Source: Pseudomonadota bacterium
GTDB taxonomy: Bacteria; Pseudomonadota; Gammaproteobacteria; Burkholderiales; Burkholderiaceae_B
Direction of reading: 5' to 3'
Assembly: GCA_023387815.1 (NCBI GenBank)
Contig: JAEWHK010000066.1
Span: 1 to 6,940, forward strand
Length of the DNA: 6,940 nt
Made by a program: the position numbers and the translations under genes. The notes beneath the pieces are model-generated. The model saw nothing but the letters and a program-made list of their open reading frames with translations. It was not told the origin of the DNA and ran no database searches. Numbering within the stretch: the first letter of the stretch is position 1; every line of letters begins with the position of its first letter. This document shows, one piece after another, positions 1 through 5,974 of this stretch.

Positions 1-583
1 GGCTGGATTGGCGGCGAGCATCAACCGCCTTTGCAATCTGGAAAGCAAACCGTTCTTCGCCATAATATTTAATGACCTCCTTCATGTTGTCCACACTGGC
101 CTCGGCCAGCCACTGCGCGGCAGTCTGCCCGCGACTTGTATCCATCCGCATGTCCAGCGGACCATCCCGCATGAACGAAAAACCTCTGGATGCATCATCA
201 ATTTGTGGCGATGAAACACCCAAATCCATCATGACGCCATCGATCTGCGTCACACCACGTTCTGCCAGTGCCGGGACCATGGTGGCGAACCCATCATGAA
301 TCACCGTTACCCGGTCGTCTTCCCGACTTAGCTGCGTGGCCGCTTCAATAGCCAGCGGATCCTTGTCAAAGACGAACAGCCGGGCACTTTTGCTCAGGGC
401 GGACAATAGCAGGCGACTGTGCCCACCCCGACCAAAAGTTCCATCTACGAACACCCCATCACGTTTTGCCGCCGGTGCCCACTGCCTGACTGCAGCAGAT
501 TTGGCATGAAAGTCGGCAAGTACCAGCGCGTTGACGGTCTCTTCATACAAGACCGGTTTGTGTTCGTATGCTGCTTCTGCCAT
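1..583 (-). CDS. rsmH: 16S rRNA (cytosine(1402)-N(4))-methyltransferase RsmH, 3' end cut by window edge
   Basis: RsmH (MraW) uses S-adenosylmethionine to methylate N4 of C1402 in the 16S rRNA decoding centre. I translated the leftward frame from the ATG at 583-581; it stays open for 194 codons to the window edge, about 60% of the usual 310 or so residues. Visible signatures are the SAM-binding motif DGTFGRGGHS (residues 47-56), the acidic VFDKDP segment (71-76), MMDLGVSSPQID (118-129), RGFSFMRDGPLDMRMD (133-148) and the helical YGEERFAFQIAKAV region near 174-187. The start overlaps the mraZ stop by one base (TGATG), so translation is probably coupled to mraZ. This is the standard mraZ-rsmH opening of the dcw cluster; ftsL, ftsI and the mur genes would be expected beyond the left edge. 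No defect is visible in the part present. Confidence 0.97.
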   Translation of the reverse strand, partial: MAEAAYEHKPVLYEETVNALVLADFHAKSAAVRQWAPAAKRDGVFVDGTFGRGGHSRLLLSALSKSARLFVFDKDPLAIEAATQLSREDDRVTVIHDGFATMVPALAERGVTQIDGVMMDLGVSSPQIDDASRGFSFMRDGPLDMRMDTSRGQTAAQWLAEASVDNMKEVIKYYGEERFAFQIAKAVDARRQSS

Positions 584-1014
584 CACAGTGAAAAATGCTC
601 AAGACTGTCCGGCAGCCCCTTGGCCAGATCCTGTGCCTGTTGCTGCGCAAAGATCGTGGCATCCCATAAATCAAAATGCTTACCCATACCCACCAGCACC
701 ACTTCTTTCACGATACTGGTTGCCATCCGCAACTCCGGTGCGATCAGAATGCGACCCGATCCGTCGATCTCCACATCCTGGGCATTGCCAAGCAACATGC
801 GCTGTACGTGACGGGCTGACATGGGAAACGCCATGATGGCTTCACGTTTCTCTTCCCATACCGGCCGTGGATAAATCAGCAAGCCGCCATCAAAATTGCG
901 GGTGATGGTGAGTGCACCATCGGCGACTTCAGTCAGGGCGTCGCGATACCGGGTAGGAATGGTCATCCTCCCCTTGGCATCCAGCGTGAGCGCACTGTTT
1001 CCCTGAAATATCAC
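583..1014 (-). CDS. mraZ: Transcriptional regulator MraZ
   Basis: MraZ is a ring-forming AbrB-fold DNA-binding protein that represses its own promoter and so the dcw cluster. Two copies of the characteristic half-motif are visible: DAKGRMTIPTRYRD (residues 12-25) and DGSGRILIAPELR (84-96). From the GTG at 1014-1012 the protein is 143 residues, the usual family size, and begins VIFQGNSALTLDAKGR, matching the family's MFQG... start. An in-frame GTG seven codons upstream (1035-1033) would give 150 residues, but it lies inside the operator repeats and adds a non-conserved extension, so I prefer 1014. Either start is preceded by a purine-rich MraZ box (TGGGA or TAGGA) that could also serve as a weak ribosome binding site. 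The stop overlaps the rsmH start. Identity is secure; the exact start is less so. Confidence 0.95.
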   Translation of the reverse strand: MIFQGNSALTLDAKGRMTIPTRYRDALTEVADGALTITRNFDGGLLIYPRPVWEEKREAIMAFPMSARHVQRMLLGNAQDVEIDGSGRILIAPELRMATSIVKEVVLVGMGKHFDLWDATIFAQQQAQDLAKGLPDSLEHFSL

Positions 1015-1019
1015 TTTTA

Positions 1020-1054
1020 TCCCACAATTTTGCACAAAATCCTACTTTTTCCCA
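1020..1054 (-). promoter_or_regulatory. MraZ-box operator, 10-bp-phased repeats
   Basis: Read on the minus strand, pentamers recur every 10 bp: TGGGA (1054-1050), TAGGA (1044-1040), a degenerate TGCAA (1034-1030) and TGGGA (1024-1020). In Escherichia coli, MraZ binds TGGGN repeats separated by 5-bp spacers upstream of mraZ, and this array has the same unit and period. It sits between the -10 element and the mraZ start codon, consistent with autorepression. The third unit keeps the phase but has lost the core GGG. Confidence 0.8.
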
Positions 1055-1082
1055 CTTTAAGTGAATGCGCGCAAATGGTCAA
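1054..1082 (-). promoter_or_regulatory. mraZ (dcw cluster) sigma-70-type promoter
   Basis: On the minus strand a -35 element TTGACC (1082-1077) is followed, after exactly 17 bp, by a -10 element TAAAGT (1059-1054). Transcription would begin near 1047, about 33 bases before the preferred mraZ GTG start. A second TTGACA occurs at 1106-1101 but has no good -10 at the right distance. The first MraZ box begins at the last base of the -10 element, as expected for repression by occlusion. The elements are seen directly; promoter activity is inferred. Confidence 0.75.
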
Positions 1083-1263
1083 GCTCTATTTGGTGACTTT
1101 TGTCAATCACAACAAAGACTTAGCCAACGTCGCCGAAAAAGCGAAATTTTTTCATTTAAAAATCAGGGAGTTAAGTTTTAAAAACAGGAAAATGTCAGAA
1201 AAGGTCGCTAAGTTCTGAATAATTATTAGCATTTATTAACATAGCGATAAAAGCATAAAGAAG

Positions 1264-1644
1264 ACAGGGAAGGTCTGTAAGCCGGATTCTGTAAACCGGT
1301 CACCCGGTTGGCAATCATTCCTCTGGTAACCTTATTGCTAAGGCACTCAAGCCATCTACCCGCATGCTTGAACGAGCCGCCCTTCGTGACGAATCACACG
1401 CATGCCTATTTGATGTTGCTCCGGATAGAGGTTACCGCGTTTCACCCTGGCTTGCTGTCGCCCTTGCGGACGACGCCATACGGAAGTGGCCGTATCAGTG
1501 CGATGAAGCCCACAAGCCAGTCTCGTCTCTGTGGCCCTATTCCTCGACGGCGCGAGCCGCCGGACGGCTGTTAGCCGCTATCCTGCCCTTTGGAGTCCGG
1601 ACATTCCTCGGTAGCGAGTACCGCGATTGCCCAACCTTCCCTGC
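1264..1644 (-). ncRNA. rnpB: RNase P RNA, bacterial type A
   Basis: This is the catalytic RNA of RNase P, which cuts the 5' leader from precursor tRNAs. On the minus strand I see, in order, the P4 5' strand and conserved region (GAGGAATGTCCGGACTCC, about 1609-1592), AGGGCAGG, AGGGCCACAGAGACGAG, AGGGTGAAACGCGGTAACC, GGAGCAA followed by CAAATAGG, AGAGGAATG, and the 3' P4 strand ACAGAATCCGGCTTA. Their order and spacing match type A RNAs. The outer P1 helix pairs GCAGGGAAGG (from 1644) with CCTTCCCTGT (ending at 1264), which sets the approximate ends and gives about 381 nt. P3 looks very short (CGGTA/TACCG), while the region expected for P8/P9 is long and carries two hairpins. One normally conserved A in P4 is replaced by U (plus-strand position 1603). 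No clear intrinsic terminator follows. Ends may be off by a few bases. Confidence 0.96.
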
Positions 1645-1650
1645 GCTGTC

Positions 1651-1656
1651 ATTGTA
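1651..1656 (-). promoter_or_regulatory. Possible -10 element for rnpB
   Basis: On the minus strand TACAAT ends six bases before the inferred RNase P RNA 5' end near 1644, which is the right place for a -10 element. No good -35 hexamer lies 16-18 bp further upstream (that stretch is GC-rich), so this rests on position and the -10 match only. The 104 bp between 1657 and 1760 must also hold the promoter of the divergent uup gene, for which I see no convincing elements. Confidence 0.4.
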
Positions 1657-1760
1657 ACCGCGATAATCCCCGCGCAGGCTGCAATCCGGCTAGGCACGCA
1701 GGAATAATGCGACAATAACGCTATTGATCAATTTCCCGATTTTCCGACTCGCAGTTCGCC

Positions 1761-3602
1761 ATGGCAGCAAATACCCTCATTACGCTTCTGAATGCCCAGC
1801 TGGCCTTTGGCCACCATGCCCTACTTGATAACGCTTCGCTCACTATCGCTGAAGGTGACCGTATCGGCCTGATCGGACGCAATGGGGCAGGCAAGTCATC
1901 CCTGCTGCGAATTCTGGATGGACGCAGCGATCCTGACGATGGAGAAGTGGCACGTCTGAGTTCGCTGCGCTCCATGACGGTAGAACAGGAACCGGAACTG
2001 CCTGAAGACAGCACCATCTTCGACACGATCGTGGGCGATTATCTGAGCACGGAAGACTGGCAGCGCCCCACTCGCACCAATGCCATCATCGAAGAGCTGG
2101 GCCTGGATCCGCAGGCGCAGATTGCCGGACTGTCGGGTGGTACTCGCAAGCGCATCGCACTGGCACGAGCCTTTGTGGAAGAACCCGATCTGCTCCTGCT
2201 GGACGAACCAACCAACCATCTGGACTTTCAGGGTATTGCCTGGCTGGAAAAACGCATTCTGCAGAATCGCGGGGCCTGCGTGGTCATTACCCACGACCGA
2301 CGCTTTCTGGATGCAGTAACAACGCGCATTGTGGAACTGGACCGCGGCAAATTGCATAGCTACCCAGGCAGCTTCAGCCAGTGGCAGGTTCACAAGGCCG
2401 AATGGCTTGCGGCAGAAAAACTGCAGAACGAACGCTTTGACAAAGTCCTGGCCCAGGAAGAAGTCTGGATTCGCAAGGGTGTCGAAGCGCGGCGGACCCG
2501 CAATGAAGGTCGCGTGAAACGACTGGAGCAACTGCGCCGCGAACGCGCGGAAAGACGCGAACGCGTCGGCAACGTCAGCTTTGCCCTGGCAACCGGCGAG
2601 CGCTCAGGCAAACTGGTCGCGGAACTCGAGAATGTCGGCAAATCCTTTGGTGACAAGACCGTTATCCGCGATTACTCCACCACCATCATGCGAGGTGACC
2701 GCATTGGCATTATCGGTCCCAACGGCGCCGGCAAAACCACGCTGCTCAAACTCATATTGGGTCAGTTGCAGCCCGACAGCGGCAACGTACGTCTGGGTAC
2801 CAATCTGTCCATCGCGTATTTCGACCAGATGCGCGAACAGCTCGATGACAATGCCGCACTGACTGAAGTAATCAATCCCGGCAGTGAGTGGGTGGAAATT
2901 GGCAACCAGCGTAAACACGTCATGAGTTATCTGGGCGATTTTCTGTTCTCACCCGCCAGGGCGCAGTCGCCCGTCTCGAGCCTGTCCGGTGGGGAGCGCG
3001 CGCGCCTGCTGCTTGCTCGCCTGTTCGCCCGTCCAGCCAATATTCTGGTCATGGACGAGCCCACCAACGACCTGGACATTGAAACTCTGGAACTGCTGGA
3101 AGAACTGCTGCAGGAATTTTCCGGTACCGTGCTGCTGGTCAGTCACGACCGCACCTTCCTGAACAATGTGATTACACAAACCATCGCCTACGAAGGTGAT
3201 GCAACCTGGCGCGACTATGTGGGCGGCTACGACGACTGGCTGGCCCAGCGGCCCGATTCCAGACAGACTCGTTCCAGCACAGCAAACGCAGCCACCTCAC
3301 CTGCATCAACGGCGCCCAAAGCGGCCGCTGAACCCACGCCCGCCCGGGCACCTGCCAAAAAGGAAAACAAGCCCGGACGCATCACCACCTGGGAACAGAA
3401 AGAACTGGATCGCATTCCGGAAGAAATTGTGGCACTGGAAACCGAACAGAGCGAACTGACCCAGCACCTCTCCGAGCCGGATCTGTATACTGCCGGCCCC
3501 GAAAAAGCTGCCGGCATTCACGAACGTCTGCTGGAAATTGAAGAAGCCCTGCTGGCCAAACTGGAACGCTGGGAATTGCTGGAAAGCAAGAAAGGAAGCT
3601 GA
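1761..3602 (+). CDS. uup: ABC-F family ATPase, Uup type
   Basis: This is a soluble tandem ATPase of the ABC-F family, with no membrane segments, 613 residues long. The first nucleotide-binding domain has Walker A GRNGAGKS (39-46), signature LSGG (124-127), Walker B LLLLDEP (144-150) followed by TNHLD, and switch histidine H178. The second has GPNGAGKT (319-326), LSGG (408-411), ILVMDEP (428-434) with TNDLD, and H462. Between them (about 200-285) is a charged, helical P-site tRNA-interaction linker. An Ala/Pro/Thr-rich tether (about 503-536) leads to a coiled-coil C-terminal domain (about 540-613), the feature that points to Uup rather than EttA or YheS. Uup proteins have been linked to ribosome function and to precise excision of transposons and handling of branched DNA. 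No strong Shine-Dalgarno precedes the ATG, but the conserved N-terminal strand begins directly after it. It diverges from rnpB and converges on the O-methyltransferase gene with 9 bp between. Confidence 0.93.
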   Translation: MAANTLITLLNAQLAFGHHALLDNASLTIAEGDRIGLIGRNGAGKSSLLRILDGRSDPDDGEVARLSSLRSMTVEQEPELPEDSTIFDTIVGDYLSTEDWQRPTRTNAIIEELGLDPQAQIAGLSGGTRKRIALARAFVEEPDLLLLDEPTNHLDFQGIAWLEKRILQNRGACVVITHDRRFLDAVTTRIVELDRGKLHSYPGSFSQWQVHKAEWLAAEKLQNERFDKVLAQEEVWIRKGVEARRTRNEGRVKRLEQLRRERAERRERVGNVSFALATGERSGKLVAELENVGKSFGDKTVIRDYSTTIMRGDRIGIIGPNGAGKTTLLKLILGQLQPDSGNVRLGTNLSIAYFDQMREQLDDNAALTEVINPGSEWVEIGNQRKHVMSYLGDFLFSPARAQSPVSSLSGGERARLLLARLFARPANILVMDEPTNDLDIETLELLEELLQEFSGTVLLVSHDRTFLNNVITQTIAYEGDATWRDYVGGYDDWLAQRPDSRQTRSSTANAATSPASTAPKAAAEPTPARAPAKKENKPGRITTWEQKELDRIPEEIVALETEQSELTQHLSEPDLYTAGPEKAAGIHERLLEIEEALLAKLERWELLESKKGS

Positions 3603-3611
3603 ACTAGCGGA

Positions 3612-4292
3612 TCACCCGTTCACGATCGCAATAGACATCCCGTCCCATCCCTTGCTGCCAACGGTTTGAAAGGCCGTGGCTGACAGGTTCTTATTGGCAG
3701 CCGTATCATCAAAGAAGCGGCGCAATCCCTTGATATTGCTGCCGTCGGAATGGGCATCCAGAATCTGCCCCTGACGCACCACATTGTCTCCGACAATCAC
3801 GGTGCCGGGCGCAGACAGTTGCAAGGCCAGTTCCAGGTAGCGCGGATTGTTTTCCTTGTCGGCATCCAGGAAGATGAAATCAAATGGCGCCGCCCCTTCC
3901 TCAATGAGCGCCTGCATTGAATCCATCGCACGGCCAGCACGAATCTCGACCCGGTCTTCCACGCCTGCGATTCGCAGACTCTCCTGCGCGACCTTGATAT
4001 AGTCCTCGTCAAAATCCAGCGTCAGCAAGCGGCCGGCAGGACCCATGCCCAGCGCCATCCATACCGTGCTGTAGCCGCCCAGCGTACCCACTTCCAGAAT
4101 GCGTCGCGCACCCTTGATACGCACCAGCAAATTCAGCAGCTTACCCTGATTCGGCGCCACATGAATGGCGGGCATTGAATGAGCCTCGCAATGCGCCAGG
4201 ACCTTTGCCGGAATCGTATCGTCGACCAACAGCAGCTCGGTAAAATACTCGTCGACCGCAACATATCTCTCAGGCGTGATTTTAATTTTCAT
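3612..4292 (-). CDS. Class I SAM-dependent O-methyltransferase (CCoAOMT/OMT family 3)
   Basis: This is a 226-residue Rossmann-fold methyltransferase of the cation-dependent O-methyltransferase family (caffeoyl-CoA or catechol type). Visible motifs are the SAM-binding loop ILEVGTLGGYS (65-75), the acidic strand LLTLDFDEDY (89-98), the metal and catalytic segment FIFLDADKENNPRY (139-152), and VIVGDNVVRQG (165-175), whose D169 and N170 are typical metal ligands. I chose the ATG at 4292-4290 because its product MKIKITPERYVAVDEYF resembles family N-termini. A longer frame from 4343 would overlap the end of pyrC and add 17 non-conserved residues. The gap after pyrC is 20 bp, so the two are probably co-transcribed. 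The substrate cannot be told from sequence; a small catechol-like or CoA-linked compound is the family norm. No terminator is evident in the 9 bp before the convergent uup stop. Confidence 0.9.
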   Translation of the reverse strand: MKIKITPERYVAVDEYFTELLLVDDTIPAKVLAHCEAHSMPAIHVAPNQGKLLNLLVRIKGARRILEVGTLGGYSTVWMALGMGPAGRLLTLDFDEDYIKVAQESLRIAGVEDRVEIRAGRAMDSMQALIEEGAAPFDFIFLDADKENNPRYLELALQLSAPGTVIVGDNVVRQGQILDAHSDGSNIKGLRRFFDDTAANKNLSATAFQTVGSKGWDGMSIAIVNG

Positions 4293-4312
4293 CGAAAAAT
4301 CCAGATAATTGT

Positions 4313-5386
4313 TTAAGACGCTGCCCGGCCCGCAAACGACCACTGCAGCGTTTCGCCAGCGGCCAGAGGCACCAGCTCGGTCGCACCATAAGGCAAGGTA
4401 AAGGGTATCTCGAATGGCTTGCGCTCAAGCGTTACCGTTTCTGTATTCACAGGCAAACCATAAAATGCCGGGCCGTTAAGACTGGCGAACGCTTCCAGCC
4501 GATCCAGGCGCCCCGCCTGTTCAAACGCGGTCGCATACAATTCGAGCGCGTGAAGTGCGGTATAACAACCGGCGCATCCACAGGCATGTTCCTTCAGACC
4601 TCTTGCATGAGGAGCACTATCGGTTCCCAGGAAAAAGCGCGGACTGTCACTGGTGGCTGCTGCCAGAAGAGCCAGACGATGCGTCTCTCGTTTCAAAACC
4701 GGCAGACAGTAATAATGCGGCCGGATGCCACCGGTAAAAATGGCATTTCGGTTATATAGCAGATGATGCGCCGTAATGGTTGCCCCGATAGGACCCTCAG
4801 CCTGGCTCACATAATCTGCACCCTCTTTCGTCGTCAGATGCTCCATCACAACCTTCAGTGCCGGATAGCGCTTGCGCAAAGGAATCATCACGCGATCGAT
4901 GAAGACGGCTTCCCTGTCAAACAGATCGACAGTGGGGTCTGTCACCTCTCCATGCACCAATAGCGGCAAGCCGTGTTTCTCCATGGCCGCCAGGGCTTTA
5001 TCGCACTGATCCATCAGATCTGTCACACCCGCATCCGAATTGGTTGTCGCACCGGCCGGATAAAGCTTCACCGCATAGACAAAGTCTGATTCGGCCGCAA
5101 GCGCGATTTCCTGAGGCGTCGTCTGCGCTGTGAGATACAGTGTCAACAGTGGCGTGAATGTGTCGGCGGACACATCGGCATCTGCGAGTGCAGAATAGAT
5201 CCTGTCGCGATAGGCGCCGGCCATTTCCACAGTCGCTACTGGTGGCCGCAGATTCGGCATGATAATGGCGCGCCGAACCTGGCGGGCCGAATGCCCAACC
5301 ACCGCCTGAAGCGAAGCTTCATCGCGCAAATGCAAATGCCAGTCGTCTGGCTGAATAAGTGTAATAGAGCTATCTGTAATCAACAT
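4313..5386 (-). CDS. pyrC: Dihydroorotase, class I (PyrC type)
   Basis: PyrC reversibly cyclises N-carbamoyl-L-aspartate to dihydroorotate, the third step of de novo pyrimidine synthesis, in the cytoplasm. The 357-residue product carries all the metal-site residues expected from the E. coli enzyme: H17 and H19 in DWHLHLRD, K107 in VKLYPAG (the carbamylated lysine), H145 in LVHGE, H183 in MEHLTT, and catalytic D256 in GTDSAPH. The substrate-binding stretch IIMPNLRPPV (41-50) is present. The ATG at 5386-5384 is chosen because AAGGAC (5402-5397) lies 10 bases upstream and MLITDSSITLIQPDDWHLH fits the family start; an open extension back to 5578 would run through the likely promoter and adds 64 non-homologous residues. 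It leads a probable two-gene unit with the O-methyltransferase. No pyrimidine-sensing attenuator hairpin is apparent in the short leader. Confidence 0.96.
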   Translation of the reverse strand: MLITDSSITLIQPDDWHLHLRDEASLQAVVGHSARQVRRAIIMPNLRPPVATVEMAGAYRDRIYSALADADVSADTFTPLLTLYLTAQTTPQEIALAAESDFVYAVKLYPAGATTNSDAGVTDLMDQCDKALAAMEKHGLPLLVHGEVTDPTVDLFDREAVFIDRVMIPLRKRYPALKVVMEHLTTKEGADYVSQAEGPIGATITAHHLLYNRNAIFTGGIRPHYYCLPVLKRETHRLALLAAATSDSPRFFLGTDSAPHARGLKEHACGCAGCYTALHALELYATAFEQAGRLDRLEAFASLNGPAFYGLPVNTETVTLERKPFEIPFTLPYGATELVPLAAGETLQWSFAGRAAS

Positions 5387-5414
5387 AATCGAACACGTCC
5401 TTTTGATGACCAAT

Positions 5415-5420
5415 ACTATA
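5415..5420 (-). promoter_or_regulatory. Likely -10 element of pyrC
   Basis: On the minus strand TATAGT sits 28 bases before the pyrC ATG and just ahead of its Shine-Dalgarno AAGGAC (5402-5397). A start near 5408 would give a leader of only about 20 bases. The -35 position 17 bp upstream reads CCGATT, a poor match, so this promoter may be weak or activator-dependent. This is inference from position and the -10 match. Confidence 0.45.
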
Positions 5421-5556
5421 CAGAAAACCCAGGGCAAAATCGGGACATCGGGTCGCGAGTTCCACAGAAGGCGGCTCCATGTTGACTTGTTGGTATACAG
5501 CGGGCGATCCCCATCGGGCTGAGGGCATATCAACCGGCAGTTCAACATGGAACTGT

Positions 5557-5614
5557 GGTTCTGCAGGCGACGGTTCAAGATCAGCTTTGGTTCTGCAGGC
5601 AGCGGGTCAATATC
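5557..5614. repeat. Imperfect 26-bp direct repeat, 32-bp period
   Basis: Two copies, 5557-5582 and 5589-5614, agree at 22 of 26 positions. Each opens with an identical GGTTCTGCAGGC and continues with CGG, TCAA and ATC in register. A weaker partial third copy of the second half (around 5535-5548, containing GTTCAACAT) lies 33 bp further left. The copies lie about 140-230 bp upstream of pyrC and 360-420 bp upstream of the SWIB gene. The role is unknown; regulator binding sites or a decayed tandem duplication are both possible. Confidence 0.6.
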
Positions 5615-5847
5615 GATCCGCTTTGCAAAATTGCACCTATAAGCGCTCGCCCCGAGAAGCGCATGCAGGCTTGAAATCAGGTCTGCAGTTATCGTTTTTT
5701 CTGAATGACCGCTGAAAAATCGCCTGAAAAGACCGTATGATGCGGGCTGGCGCCAAGGGCGCTAATAATTATTAACAAAAATCCTTTTTGACGAATCGAC
5801 GCCAAAATCCGCTAAGTTATGCACTACTTTCAATATTATCTTTTAAC

Positions 5848-5876
5848 TTGAACGTAAAAAACCATAATCGTAATAT
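5848..5876 (+). promoter_or_regulatory. SWIB gene promoter, sigma-70 type
   Basis: TTGAAC (5848-5853) and TAATAT (5871-5876) are separated by exactly 17 bp in an AT-rich stretch, giving a predicted start near 5883 and a leader of about 90 bases. A second candidate -35, TTGACG (5788-5793), lies upstream but its best -10 (TAAGTT) is 19 bp away. Activity is inferred. Confidence 0.65.
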
Positions 5877-5902
5877 TGCCAAATTTTGGAGAAAAAAAAA
5901 CT

Positions 5903-5920
5903 ATGCAAGAGGCCAATTAA
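5903..5920 (+). other. Possible five-codon leader ORF before the SWIB gene
   Basis: ATG CAA GAG GCC AAT TAA sits in the predicted leader, with GGAG (5888-5891) and an A-tract placed 11 bases upstream, a usable ribosome binding site. It would encode MQEAN. Such a short frame can easily arise by chance, and no attenuator hairpin is visible around it, so I list it only as a possibility. Confidence 0.15.
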
Positions 5921-5974
5921 ACGTTATTCTCTTCCTGTACGAATATACACACGCCTTAATGGAGATTTACACAC

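Larger units (their letters stand above)
5387..5974. other. 588-bp intergenic region between pyrC and the SWIB gene
   Basis: This stretch separates two divergent genes. The left part (to about 5750) is of ordinary composition and holds the pyrC promoter, a 9-bp inverted repeat (CCATGTTGA 5477-5485 with TCAACATGG 5542-5550) and the 32-bp-period direct repeats listed separately. The right part (about 5760-5950) is markedly AT-rich and holds the SWIB gene promoter and leader. A 78-codon rightward open frame at 5479-5715 has no Shine-Dalgarno, spans the repeats, has no family-like sequence and starts close to the pyrC promoter; I do not regard it as a gene. Confidence 0.6.

Noticed and set aside
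1030..1218. 62-codon rightward open frame between mraZ and rnpB
   Set aside because: It runs over the mraZ promoter and operator, has no ribosome binding site, and its Lys/Phe-rich sequence reflects AT-rich DNA.
1308..1657. Rightward open frames of 88 and 97 codons
   Set aside because: They are antisense to rnpB, whose conserved RNA segments account for this sequence.
5387..5578. 64-residue N-terminal extension of PyrC
   Set aside because: It is non-homologous and crosses the likely -10 element and Shine-Dalgarno site; the start at 5386 matches the family length.
5479..5715. 78-codon rightward open frame upstream of the SWIB gene
   Set aside because: No ribosome binding site, no family resemblance, and it spans the direct repeats.
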